A stretch of DNA of 64,000 nucleotides, taken from positions 63,309 through 127,308 of the forward strand of contig NW_004191832.1 of assembly GCF_000330505.1 (NCBI RefSeq), given 5' to 3'. This document shows, piece by piece, positions 21,204 to 32,600 of this stretch. Made by a program: the position numbers and the translations under genes. The notes below the pieces were generated by a model. The model ran no database searches, was not told the DNA's origin, and saw only the letters and a program-made list of their open reading frames with translations. Source of the stretch: Entamoeba invadens IP1. Lineage: Eukaryota; Evosea; Mastigamoebida; Endamoebidae. Numbering within the stretch: position 1 is the first letter of the stretch; each line of letters begins with the position of its first letter.

Positions 21204-24200
21204 ATGAATACACTGATGTTCATGATTATATATTATTTGTTACCAATCGTACTTTCTCGTCCAGTTAGACAGCCAATATTGGGTGATCAACAAAAACTAT
21301 CTTCTCAAAGAAACTTTGTTTTTCATACTCCAAAATCTTCAACTGGTACAGAAAAAGGTATTTTAAATTATGCAGTTGAAATGACTGATAATGTGCATAA
21401 CTTGGACGGCTCTATGTTTATTGATTCTATTGATTGTTCAAAAGAAAACATGCTCAAAATTGTAACAACTTCAAAAACAATAGAAAATTGGAAAGAAGAT
21501 GATTTGATTTCTGGATCTTCGATGTGGGGTTGTGAAAATCTTAATCGTCGTGTCAAATCTCTTGATCTTCAATACGAAGAAAATGGGTATTTTGGATACA
21601 TTATGAAAACATCTAATGCTGATATTAAAGAATATTTTACAAAAGCCAGAGTTCGATATTCTAGTGGAGACGATGATGAAGAAGTGCAAATTCATCCTCC
21701 AGTGGAACACCACAACACCACCCAAAACCCAGGTAATAATCAATTGATTCAAAGTACATGGAGTGACAGTCAAGAAAATGAATTTAAGTTTCTCAAAGGA
21801 ACAAGAAAGAGTGAAGATTATATTGAAGAAGCCGAGCCTTTAATCGGAAACGTCTTTTATCGTGGAGACAAAATTACAGTAAAATTCAAAACCTTTGCAA
21901 AATGTCAAAATACCGACTTGTCTATTCGTTGGAAAATCAAAAAACACATTTCTTTGAAACAAGACGAAGCTATCATGTTTTTCACTTCGACAGTTTCAAA
22001 AGAACACAATGACGGAAGTGTTATTGCAGAAGAAATGGTGTTGGACTCAACAGAATTGGCCGAATATGCGTATATAAGTATGAGTGTGACATGTATGGGT
22101 ACTGAGTACAAATACTATCTAAGCAAATACTTTTCATACAATGTAATTCCTGAAATAATAGTCACATCGCCTTCTGTTGGAAAAGCTTATCAATTACAAG
22201 ACACAATCACTTTTGAATGGGAATATACAAATGAAATGATTCAAAAGTACCCCACAATAACCTTGATTGTATTTGAATGTGGCAAGGTTTCATGCAACAA
22301 AGTGACTTCAAAAAAATACCTCAACGAAGAAGTCCAAACAAAGCTGAAACAGTTTACTTGGCAAATCGACAAAAACATCGTCAAAGACACGGACTTGGTT
22401 CTTCAAATTGACTACAATTGCAACTTTGCTTTTTCTTCATGGTGTGAATATGCTATCAGTCCCATGTTTCAGGTACTTTCTCCTACTTCAAGTGCAGACC
22501 AAGTTACCATCACAGATCCCGAAGTTGGAAATTTGTATCAAAGTGGAGAACAATTATGTGTTCATTGGACATATGAAGAAAACATGGAAGATGAATTGGT
22601 TATAATAGAATTAAAAAAGGATGTTTTTGGACTGGATCCCACTTATTATCAGGGATACACGAACTTACACAGTAAAGTGGGTTGTTTTGAGATCCCTCCA
22701 GTTTCTGGTTCATCGGACTTCTATACCCAAATGAGATTCAAGTGTGGACTCTTCTTTTGTAAATTGGCTGTTGGAAATTACATAACAATCAACCAAGAAA
22801 GAAAGATCCGTTTTGAGCACGGGTCTGCCAAAAGTCCTTACAAGTCGATAGACATCACTTTTGGTGTTGACAAACCAATCAGTGACAAATTTTACATTTC
22901 GGTGAAACAAAAATATCCAAACTTTCTGGTTGTCCAACCACCCATTGTTCTTCAGACATTTTACGGTCCAGATTACGTCCCCGGCCAAAGGTACAACACA
23001 ACCTTAGTGTTTAAAAAAGAAAGTCCATTCAAATTATTTGTATCTATCCAGTACGACTGTTTAATTGGGAAATTTATGTGCAAAACAGAGCGATCGCGAT
23101 ATTTCAGTATTGAAACAACGTCGAGTGGAGGTTGGAACGACCCCAACGACCCCTCTGGGTTTAGAAAGAAGATACCCCTTTTCGATTTAAGTTGCAGAAA
23201 CGTAGCAAAATCAACAAACCCCATTGGTGTTGCTTTGAAAAAGTTGTGCTCACAGAGCACACAATACATTGCTCTGGACGCTGGAATTAAAACTACTTGT
23301 GAAAACTGTTACGCCATTGCTAAGTTCAAATTGAAAAATTTTGAATTTGATCTTTCGTTTGCTGGGGTCTCGCGAATGTCTGCAGACATTGTGATGGACA
23401 CAACATTGAGTTTCAACACTGTTAACCAGTTCAACATCAAACTTAGGTCCAGTCAACAGATTCCCATCTTCGACTTAAAAGAGCTTGGTATACCCTCTTT
23501 CCAACTCCAAATAGGATCTTACCTGTTATCAATTGGTCCCATTCTCTCGGCCAATTATGTGTATAATTTTGACTTCAGTATATTTGCAAAGCTCCTTACA
23601 AAATACACGGTGAATTACCAATTCAAATTAAATTACAATAATTTCGCCAAGAACCCACTTATTTATGAAATTGTCAAAAAGGAGACAAAAGGTGAGATCG
23701 GTTATGAAGGGGGTGCAGCCTTAAATGTAGACTTTGGACTTAAGCTCCAGGTTGGTGTGGGCATTGGGGTTGGCAGTCTTAATCTTGATGTATACACCTG
23801 GGCTAACAACACACTCACGATGAAATACCCTCCATTCCAACCTTCAGCCGACTATTTGGTGGAAGGTCGGAAGGTCCCACATTATTTGAATTATGATTTG
23901 GACTTCACAATGAATGTAATACCTTGGTATAAGTTCCCATGGGCTGGCAGCAAACGTAGAGACTATACTTTTGTGACTTACGAATACAACCTCCTCAGAA
24001 AAGGATTTCTTGAGGCAGGAACACAGAGCAAAGAACGGATAGTTGTTATTTCTGTCGAAAACGACTACTTCACCAAGAACGTGGAATTGGCACAATTACA
24101 TTCATTTGATGAGATAAATAGTTTATTGCATGACTTCTCTCTGAACTCGACAATTGTTTTCCCCGAAGACAAAAAATTGGTATCATTCTCTAAAGAAGAA

Positions 24201-24482
24201 CAAACACCTTACAGCAAAGTCGAAATTTTAATATCTGATGTAAAAATACAAGACGAGTTGTTATACAAACTCAAAAAGTATATTTTGTTTGGTGAGGTTC
24301 CCAGTGGGGTAACGCTATCTGAGGAATACACTTTCTTAAACATTCTCTCGAAAAGCACATTAAAGACAAACAAAATAGATGGCTGTAAAATGACTGATCT
24401 CAAAGATGAAAAATGCAGAGAGTGCAATGAAGGGTATGTAATGAAAGATTGGAAATGTTTTCCATTTAACACGATAGAATAA
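21204..24482 (+). CDS. Large secreted beta-rich surface protein
   Basis: The frame is open from 21135, but I choose the ATG at 21204 because the next residues form a clean signal peptide (MNTLMFMIIYYLLPIVLS), giving 1092 aa. The middle (about 240-460) has repeated beta-sandwich-like modules such as TSPSVGKAYQLQDTITFEWEY and TDPEVGNLYQSGEQLCVHWTY, similar in pattern to the fungal Kre9/KNH N-terminal Ig-like domain. Further on, a region around FDLKELGIPSFQLQIGSYLL and SIGPILSANY resembles the fungal extracellular DUF7223 pattern (LP-IPG-IGP). The end has a short Cys motif (CKMTDLKDEKCRECNEGYV), as in EGF-like or furin-like repeats of protist surface proteins. No C-terminal transmembrane anchor is visible, so it is probably secreted. 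Substrate unknown; domain names rest on pattern recognition only. Confidence 0.7.
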   Translation: MNTLMFMIIYYLLPIVLSRPVRQPILGDQQKLSSQRNFVFHTPKSSTGTEKGILNYAVEMTDNVHNLDGSMFIDSIDCSKENMLKIVTTSKTIENWKEDDLISGSSMWGCENLNRRVKSLDLQYEENGYFGYIMKTSNADIKEYFTKARVRYSSGDDDEEVQIHPPVEHHNTTQNPGNNQLIQSTWSDSQENEFKFLKGTRKSEDYIEEAEPLIGNVFYRGDKITVKFKTFAKCQNTDLSIRWKIKKHISLKQDEAIMFFTSTVSKEHNDGSVIAEEMVLDSTELAEYAYISMSVTCMGTEYKYYLSKYFSYNVIPEIIVTSPSVGKAYQLQDTITFEWEYTNEMIQKYPTITLIVFECGKVSCNKVTSKKYLNEEVQTKLKQFTWQIDKNIVKDTDLVLQIDYNCNFAFSSWCEYAISPMFQVLSPTSSADQVTITDPEVGNLYQSGEQLCVHWTYEENMEDELVIIELKKDVFGLDPTYYQGYTNLHSKVGCFEIPPVSGSSDFYTQMRFKCGLFFCKLAVGNYITINQERKIRFEHGSAKSPYKSIDITFGVDKPISDKFYISVKQKYPNFLVVQPPIVLQTFYGPDYVPGQRYNTTLVFKKESPFKLFVSIQYDCLIGKFMCKTERSRYFSIETTSSGGWNDPNDPSGFRKKIPLFDLSCRNVAKSTNPIGVALKKLCSQSTQYIALDAGIKTTCENCYAIAKFKLKNFEFDLSFAGVSRMSADIVMDTTLSFNTVNQFNIKLRSSQQIPIFDLKELGIPSFQLQIGSYLLSIGPILSANYVYNFDFSIFAKLLTKYTVNYQFKLNYNNFAKNPLIYEIVKKETKGEIGYEGGAALNVDFGLKLQVGVGIGVGSLNLDVYTWANNTLTMKYPPFQPSADYLVEGRKVPHYLNYDLDFTMNVIPWYKFPWAGSKRRDYTFVTYEYNLLRKGFLEAGTQSKERIVVISVENDYFTKNVELAQLHSFDEINSLLHDFSLNSTIVFPEDKKLVSFSKEEQTPYSKVEILISDVKIQDELLYKLKKYILFGEVPSGVTLSEEYTFLNILSKSTLKTNKIDGCKMTDLKDEKCRECNEGYVMKDWKCFPFNTIE

Positions 24483-25122
24483 ATGACCATTTTATTTTTG
24501 TTGGATTTTGTAACTTGATAATACTATGTTTTTATTAGTATATGTGTAATTTTAAAATCCACTTTAAAAGAGCTGTGGTGATACCAAATAAACAGTGTAT
24601 AACAAAAATATTTTTAATAAACTGAATAGCGAAAAAAAACTCAATTTAAATGTGGGTTGATTTTATTTCGTTTATTATTAAAATGGCAACTTATTGATAT
24701 TTGTTTTTTGTAAGAAAAAAGTTCCAAAAAGGTAAACACACCAAGTTAAAACTCCATTGTTTCAAATTATAATGTCAGTTTATGGAAATCTTGAGGTGCT
24801 TTCAAGATAAATTTTTTTTATTACCAATTTTTACAATTTATATATTTTAAAGATGTAAAAATAACAACTGTTTTGTGATATGAATTAATGAAAATAATGA
24901 ATAAGAATTGTGAAAAAAAAGTAAAAGTTTGTTATATTTTTCGTTAAAATACCAAAATTTTTAAATTTAAAATTATAAAATTTTTAAAAAAATTATAATT
25001 TTTAATTATTTTTATAGTACTTAAATTTTATTTATTATTTTTATTGTTATGAATGCAATTGCCTCATAAAACTGTAAATCATCACTATTGTGAATATAAT
25101 TAAAAAAATATATTTTAAACCC
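24483..25122. other. AT-rich intergenic region
   Basis: No gene seen. It includes the leader of the BspA-like gene. The frame of that gene extends to a GTG at 25090, which is unlikely to be used as a start in a eukaryote. Confidence 0.5.
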
Positions 25123-28100
25123 ATGTCAAAGCGAGTTGATGTCTATTCCATTCAAATAGTCGTGACATATTTAAAAAAGTATGAAGACTTTATAAACATC
25201 ATTTTGGTGTGTAAAAAGTTTGAATATATACTTGACCGTATTCGAATGAATCCAGTTCAAATTACTCCAAAAACAAAAAACTTATTCAAGTTTATACAGA
25301 CCCAACAATTCTTTTCTCCTTTTGATATGAAACTGAACACTGAAAAATCACTATTCAATTATCCGAAAAGTGCCAAAGAGTGTCTTATAGAGATGAACAA
25401 TTTCAATGTCTGTCCACTCTCTGTTTACACAACAGATGACCGAACTTATTTTGAAAACAAAATTCCTGATTTTGTGCGAAAAATTGGTGAACAATTTTAT
25501 GAAGGTTCTCAAGTAGTTTCGATAAAACTTCCGCCCTCTGTAATTGAAATTGGAAATTTCGCTTTTAGTGACTGCTCTCACCTCTCGTCAATTGAACTCC
25601 CATCTAATCTCATGAGACTTGGTATTTATTTATTTTATGGTTGCAGCAGAGTGAAAGAGATACACCTCCCAAAACTCGTAGAAGTAATTCCAGATTCTTG
25701 TTTTTCAAATTGTTCGTCGCTCACTTCTGTTGACTTTGGTACAAACATGACTTTAATTGGAAGAAAAGCATTTCGTATGTGTGCCTTTAAAAATTTTACA
25801 GTTGAGAAGAATGTGTTTATCGATGAATCAGTTTTTGTCCATAACACACTCACAAAGATCACATTTTGTGGCAAAAAGTGCATACCTCAAAAGACTTGTC
25901 GTTCTTGTAAAAATTTGGAAGAAGTTGTGATGGACAACACCGTAGAAATCATTGCAGATTCGGCATTTTCAGAATGCACTTCCCTTAAGAAAATTACTCT
26001 GTCTTCCAATTTGGAAATGATTTGTAAATGTGCATTTTTTAATTGTAATAAACTCAGTCAATTTGAAGTACCACAAAAAGTTCGATTTGTTGGGAGTTTT
26101 GCATTTGAAAATTGTGAACAATTGGAAGAACTCAATTTTAATGAAAATGTCGTGTTTGAAATCGGTGGGTGCTTTGGACAATGTATTTCTCTGACCAAAT
26201 TGGATGTTCCAATTGATTATATGAAACACTTGTACAATGTAACTGAAAGCGAAAAGATGATTTTAGAAAGACTTCACATTAAAGTTTCAAACATGATGAA
26301 AAAGGAAGAAGTTAATGAGAATGTGTTCAAGTTGGACAATTACAACGAAATAGATAATGATGTTTGTGTTAACTCCGATTATATCCATCTTGGCGACTTG
26401 GACGTGTTTGATACAAATTCTAATTACACAAGCGATCATTTAACAGTCTACATTCCTTCCACTGTTGTTAATTTCAGAATCAAAGTTTATGATTCCGACA
26501 ATCTCATCGAAAAAATTGTCATACCCGAAAATGCACTTTTAATTAATGAATCCAAATTTTGTATTGACAACGCAAAATGTGTTCAACTTCCAGACACTAT
26601 CACATTCATACCAGATGATTACTTTTCCAGCTCAAAACTTGAAAATTTTGTTGTTCCCAGGAATGTGCGTGAAATTGGCACAAAGGCATTTTTTGATTCA
26701 AAATATTTGACTTCATTGTACATCCCAAAAAGTGTCACAAAAATTGGAAAAAATTTTGTCAGTAAATGCTCCAATTTGAAGTCAATTGTCTTTGAAGACG
26801 GTCGCAATGTTGATATTAATAAAGAAACTGAAAATCAATATGTTTTACATCATGTTACACCCGATATAAAAGAACTGAATTATTACGTCGAGTTTCCTCT
26901 TGAGACGACAAAAATAGAAGTACCATCGAGTGTCACAAAAATAAGTGGGTTATTTTTTAATAAATACAAAAACCTCTGTGAAGTTGTATTTCCACCAACA
27001 ATAAAAATATTCGAACAATCAATTTTCTATAATTGTCACAAACTCACCAAAATATCATTTACTGAGTGTAAAAACACATTAAACAATTTGGAAAATAACA
27101 AAAATGATATCAACACTTTTAAAACATTTTTCTTTGACAGTGTTATAGTTGACTACAAGTTTTATCTCCAAATGAACGCATTGGGGTACACATTCCATAA
27201 TGTTGATTACACACAACAAAATTTATATGAATTCGGTGACAAAGCCGACTTCTCCGTAATTAAAACTATTAACCACGAAGACAAAAACTTGTTAATGAAA
27301 AACACTCATTACTGGAAAACTCAATTTGACTTGAATGATACTTTCACTGAAAAGTTTGAAATGCCATCACAAATAGAAACACTCGAATATTGCAAGTTGG
27401 CGTCATACAATTTAAGAGAAGTCGACGTTTCATTAGTCACAAAAAAGATCAACAAGTTGTGTTTCAACAACACGCATTTTTTACAAAAAGTCACCTTTTC
27501 AAACACTTTAGAAGAAATCGACGAAAAAGTGTTCTTTAATTGTTTTTCATTGAAGAGTGTTACACTCCCCCAAAGTCTCAAGAAAGTTGGGAAGCAGTGT
27601 TTTGCGAATTGTTACTCACTCGAAAGTGTATTTTGTGAGTCAAAAGAAGTGCTATATGACTCACAATGTTTCATGAATTGCTTCAATCTGAAATTCATAT
27701 CAAAAGTCAAACATTTAAAAAGTGGTGTTTTTTGGTGTTGCAATTCTTTTGTCATGTTTGACAATTTTGGAGACATTGAATGTATTCCTCATTGCACGTT
27801 TATGAAGTGCTACAACTTGAAAAAAATGATCTTCCCAACGACGTTGAAAACAATTGGCAAATTTGCATTTAAAAATTGTTACTCACTAGAGAGCCTCACA
27901 TTTCCAAAATCACTTGAAAATGTGGAAGATGGTTGTTTCATGAATTGCTCGAATCTCAAACGTGTCAATTTTAAGAACAATAAGATCACATTTGGAAGTG
28001 ATGTATTTGAAGGATGTGCATCACTGAGTTTGATATTATTTAATGAAGAACAGACAACTTATTATAATGGAGAAGTCAGTTATACTTTATATAAACAATT

Positions 28101-28449
28101 TAAACAAAAACAAATGATCTGTGACAACGTGAAAGTGAAATTCAACGATTTAAAAATGTTTGGAATTGATATTTTAAAAGATGAAAAGGTTCATAGAATT
28201 GATGAGGGGGCGTTCTTTAACAACACAACAATTACTGAAATTGAAATACCTAATAACATCACTAAAATTGGAGACTTTTGTTTCGCATGTGCAACACGTC
28301 TTGAAACAGTTATGTTACCCTTGTCAATAACAGAACTCTCTCCTTTCTGTTTTGATAATTGTGTTTCACTTGAAACGATTAACTTGGAAAATATCACAAA
28401 AATTGGGATGGGGTGCTTTGATAATACGAAGTTTGAGAAAATATTATAA
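25123..28449 (+). CDS. BspA-like leucine-rich repeat protein
   Basis: 1108 aa from the first ATG (25123). After a short F-box-like N-terminus (VVTYLKKYEDFINIILVCKKFEYIL) the protein consists of Treponema pallidum-type LRRs (LRR_5), with the typical motif VxLPxSVxxIGxxCFxxCxxLxxV. Clear copies include IKLPPSVIEIGNFAFSDCSH, VTLPQSLKKVGKQCFANCYS and MIFPTTLKTIGKFAFKNCYS. A divergent stretch around residues 400-440 and another around 640-760 break the repeat array. BspA-like proteins form a very large family in Entamoeba, some at the cell surface, where LRRs probably mediate protein binding. This one has no obvious signal peptide or transmembrane anchor, and the F-box-like start suggests an intracellular adaptor, which is inference. 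Confidence 0.88.
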   Translation: MSKRVDVYSIQIVVTYLKKYEDFINIILVCKKFEYILDRIRMNPVQITPKTKNLFKFIQTQQFFSPFDMKLNTEKSLFNYPKSAKECLIEMNNFNVCPLSVYTTDDRTYFENKIPDFVRKIGEQFYEGSQVVSIKLPPSVIEIGNFAFSDCSHLSSIELPSNLMRLGIYLFYGCSRVKEIHLPKLVEVIPDSCFSNCSSLTSVDFGTNMTLIGRKAFRMCAFKNFTVEKNVFIDESVFVHNTLTKITFCGKKCIPQKTCRSCKNLEEVVMDNTVEIIADSAFSECTSLKKITLSSNLEMICKCAFFNCNKLSQFEVPQKVRFVGSFAFENCEQLEELNFNENVVFEIGGCFGQCISLTKLDVPIDYMKHLYNVTESEKMILERLHIKVSNMMKKEEVNENVFKLDNYNEIDNDVCVNSDYIHLGDLDVFDTNSNYTSDHLTVYIPSTVVNFRIKVYDSDNLIEKIVIPENALLINESKFCIDNAKCVQLPDTITFIPDDYFSSSKLENFVVPRNVREIGTKAFFDSKYLTSLYIPKSVTKIGKNFVSKCSNLKSIVFEDGRNVDINKETENQYVLHHVTPDIKELNYYVEFPLETTKIEVPSSVTKISGLFFNKYKNLCEVVFPPTIKIFEQSIFYNCHKLTKISFTECKNTLNNLENNKNDINTFKTFFFDSVIVDYKFYLQMNALGYTFHNVDYTQQNLYEFGDKADFSVIKTINHEDKNLLMKNTHYWKTQFDLNDTFTEKFEMPSQIETLEYCKLASYNLREVDVSLVTKKINKLCFNNTHFLQKVTFSNTLEEIDEKVFFNCFSLKSVTLPQSLKKVGKQCFANCYSLESVFCESKEVLYDSQCFMNCFNLKFISKVKHLKSGVFWCCNSFVMFDNFGDIECIPHCTFMKCYNLKKMIFPTTLKTIGKFAFKNCYSLESLTFPKSLENVEDGCFMNCSNLKRVNFKNNKITFGSDVFEGCASLSLILFNEEQTTYYNGEVSYTLYKQFKQKQMICDNVKVKFNDLKMFGIDILKDEKVHRIDEGAFFNNTTITEIEIPNNITKIGDFCFACATRLETVMLPLSITELSPFCFDNCVSLETINLENITKIGMGCFDNTKFEKIL

Positions 28450-29622
28450 GAACAAGAACAAATTGATTTTTTAATTGAAATGATGATTTATTTGTGTATT
28501 TTTTTCAATAAGTAAATAAATGAAACACATATACATCTGAACTTAATTATGTATGTTTTTAATGTGTCAAAAATTGTTTTTCTTAAAACAATTTATAAAT
28601 ACTGATAACAACTATTTATTATTTTATGTTATTTTATTAATAATTTCCAAAAGGCTGAATAATTAATTCAATGCATTTATTAATTTAAGTAAAAATGTGT
28701 TATTTGTTATAACAACAATATCAATGAAATAATAACAAAATAAAAAAGTATAAATTTCATTTTTTGGTTATTTGACAACTAATATCAATATTAAAAAAAT
28801 ATTATAAGTTTTTAATTGCTTTAGACACATAGAATTTTTATAATGTCCTCATCATTATTTTATATCTTTATAAAACATAATTTTATTTCACAAAATTTAT
28901 TTATTTTTTGTGTTAAAAACATATTTCATTCAACTAAAAACATAAAGACAACCACAACTTTATATTTGACAACCAACCATTATAATTACAACTAAATTTT
29001 CTACACGTTTATTTTTATTAAAGTATAGTTTATGAAATAATTTAATTTGTTTCCAATTATATTTAATGAATGTTATTTTTCGGGGTTTTTTTATTTTAAG
29101 AAAAATATTTTTGGATTAAATTGTTTACAAAAAAACATAAAACTATAAATTTATTAAATAATAATATTATAAAAACTGTCACTTTGTTTTGGAAAAAGGG
29201 AACCAATGAAGTTATAAACAAACCATTTTAATTTTTATTAAATCTAATAAATTTTACTATTAATTATAACACCAATTATCATTAACATTTTTTTCTTAAA
29301 ATAGTTTTCAACCATTGTTTAGTTATCCGTTTTTTGAATTAAACAAAGTTAATACCATATTATAAAACAAATCATTAAAAATAACAATGAAAATTAATTT
29401 TATTATTAATGATAATAATTAGTCATACGAATTATCAGTATATTTACTCCTCATATTTTTATTGCCACTTGTTTCAAACAATACAAACAACTATAATAAA
29501 ACTATTTATTTAAACTATAGTACTCTCTTAGAATCTTCCTGATTTATTTTCCAAAAATAGTGGAATAGTAAACACTGGAAGTTTCTCATATAAAGGAAAC
29601 CCTATTAGTCTACACTCATTCG
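28450..29622. other. AT-rich intergenic region
   Basis: No gene seen. The last 100 bp become less AT-rich and lead into the ABC transporter promoter. Confidence 0.5.
29587..29596 (+). promoter_or_regulatory. Possible TATA-like core element of the ABCC gene
   Basis: CATATAAAGG lies 27 bp before the ATG. Entamoeba genes have short leaders and a TATA-like element about 30 bp before transcription start, so this would require a very short 5' UTR. Weak, composition-prone evidence. Confidence 0.25.
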
Positions 29623-32600
29623 ATGAGCGATACACACAGTGACAATACTTCTGAAAAGAGTGTTAAGGAAATAGAAATGTTAGAAGAACAAACTACTGCT
29701 CCTGTGCCCCTTTCAAAAACACCAAACATTCATTCGAGTCTTTTTTCACAAGGAGACGAAGAAGAAAGACCACCTAAGAAACATCCCAACTTGTTTAATT
29801 TGTTCTTGTTCCGTCGGTCTGTGAAACAAATAATGAAAGGGAGGAAAGGGAGTTTAAATGTCGAGGACATAGGGGAGATGCCCAGTAATTTAGATATTGA
29901 TGGGTCATATGGACGACTTCTCAAATTGTGGGACAAAGAGTCTCAAAAGAAGAGTCCATCTTTAATTAAGGTGGTGATACAAAGAGAATTCTGGACTATT
30001 CTCTTCTCATTTATTGCTATTTGCATCTCACAGACTGCGATGTTGGCATTCCCAGTGTTACTAATTTTCATAGTAAGATGGGTCAACTCAAATGAACCAA
30101 AGATTTGGCTTGGATTTGTGTATGCCATCATAGTGTTAGCCACACAGTTGACTGACTCATTCACATTTGAGTTCTGTATTAAATGGGTCTTCACCTTATC
30201 CCTTCGTATTCGAAATGGGTTAATTGGCTTAATCTTCAACAAGGCGTTAAAACTGAATTCTGCAGGTATTGAAGACACTGGCAAGTTAGTGAATTTGATG
30301 AGCAACGACGCACAAATATTAGTCGAAGCACTCCCGTCTGTAATTTTGGGAGGTGCAGCTCCAATAATGTTTGTATGTGTATTTATAGCACTTGGCATCT
30401 TTGTGAGGATCTGGTGTTTAATACCACTTGGGGTGTTAATAGTTGGTCTTATTTTAAATGCACTCTTTGGTCAAGGAATAGGCAAGTTTTACGGAAAGTT
30501 CACCTTCTGGAAAGACAAGCGACTTGGGTTCTTCGGGGAGATCATCCACAACATCAAATTTGTGAAGTACAATGGGTGGGAAGATTCTATGAAGACTCGT
30601 CTTGATAAACTCCGTAAAAGGGAGTTAATCCGACTCGTTGCCTTTGGGATGTTTAAAGCGTGTTTAATCACACTGATGGTTGAAATCGGGCCTTTCATGT
30701 CATTTTTAATGTTCTTGACTATGGTACTTAATAAGGTAGAATTAGACGTCGAAACAGTCTTTGCTTGTATGGCTATTTTTAACTCAATAAAACTCCCCTT
30801 CCAAAGCTTTGGCTTTTTGATAGCGTGTCTTACTACTATTAAAGTCTCATTAACGCGTATCCTTAACTTCTTGAAAACACCAGAAATAACACCAAATGTC
30901 AATTCTGAAGATTTGAAGCAACAAAGCGCTTCACAGAGTGAAGAAAACTCCCCACAAACCGTCTCGAGTAATAACTCCATCGAACTTAAAGATGTCAATT
31001 TTAATTTCCCAAATGGAGAAACGGCGTTTTCATGTGACGAATTGAACATTCAAAAAGGTGAATTAGTCTGTGTATTAGGGAGTGTTGGCTCTGGCAAGTC
31101 TTCCTTTGTTTTGAGTCTACTGGGTGAATTAGAAAGGACAGCCGGTACTTCTACTATTCGTGGGAAGACTTCATATGCCTCACAAACGGCGTGGTTGATG
31201 AATACAACGATACGAGAGAACATCACCTTCTTATCTCCCTATGATGAAGAGAAGTACAACTCCGTCGTCTACAACTCTTGTTTAACACGTGATCTGCAGA
31301 TATTAAAAGGTGGTGATATGTATGAAGTAGCCGAGAGAGGTGCAAATCTATCAGGAGGACAACGCCAGCGGATATCAATAGCAAGAGCTCTGTATAGTGC
31401 GCAGGATATCGTCATCTTTGATGATCCACTGAGTGCAGTCGACTTCCAAGTTGGTTCCTTTATCTTTGAAAAGGCGATGGAGAATTATTTGAAGAACAAG
31501 ACGCGAATTATCGTGACAAACCAGACGTATTTCATTGACAAAGCAGACCGCATTATAGTCATAGAAAACAAGAAAATAGCGTTCAATGGGAGTCTTGAAA
31601 ACTTAAAGAAGAGTGACATCTCAGCCTCCCAATTTGTGAAGACGGTGACTAATAAGAAGGACACCAAAAAGAAAGAAGGTGAGAAGGAAGAGACTGTCCC
31701 CCAAGATGTTGGAGCCAGTGAAATGGAAGATGAGCTTCGTGAGAAAGGGCGAGTGTCTTGGCGGGTCTATTACAAGTATTTAAAGTATGGTGGGATCATA
31801 TTCTTCTTATTAGCAATGATACCATTTGCGATGCGAATTGGGTCGATGATCACATACAACTTATTCCTCTCCTATTGGAGTAATGGCATCAACGAAAACA
31901 ACAAACAAGGCGATTTAAAGTGGTTCTATGCACATTTATACTCCTTTGCTGCAGACTTTGTGCTCATGTATTTCACAATCACAGTGATGCTCTTTTATGG
32001 TGCGTCGTCTTCAATACACTTACACCAGAATTTGATAAAGCGGATATTGGGGACGAAGCTCTCATTTTTTGATGTGACGCCAATAGGGAGAATCGTGAAT
32101 TACTTCTCGCGCGACTTCCATTTGATCGACTCGAGAATTCCGTCCCAAATAGACCAATTTATTGGACAGTGTTGTGCGATCATATCAGTGTGTGTGATCA
32201 TCTCCATAGCGTCGTATTACCTTATAATAGTGTTGGTAGTAGTCTTCATAGTCTTTATGATCTTCCACAACTTCTTCATTCGTTCGTCCATAGAGATGCA
32301 GAGACTCGAAGGGTTAACACGTTCTCCCATATTCATTCACTTCGACCAGACATTACTTGGTCTCTCCACAGTAAGAACCTCAAATGGGCAAGACGTCTTC
32401 ATGAAAGCACTGATCAAGAAAATGCGAAACAACACTCTGGCGTATTACACACTGCAGATGGCAAAGATCTGGTATTCACAACGCCTCGAGTGGTTAGGGT
32501 TCACTATCTCCACATTAACAGTCTTACTGATAGTCATCCTCAAAAGTTGGTTTACCGTCGACACGGGCTTTGCTGCGACTGCTCTCATGAATGTCACGAG

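Noticed and set aside
25090..25122. GTG start 33 bp upstream for the BspA-like gene
   Set aside because: Eukaryotic nuclear genes rarely start with GTG, and an ATG follows at 25123 directly before the conserved N-terminal motif.
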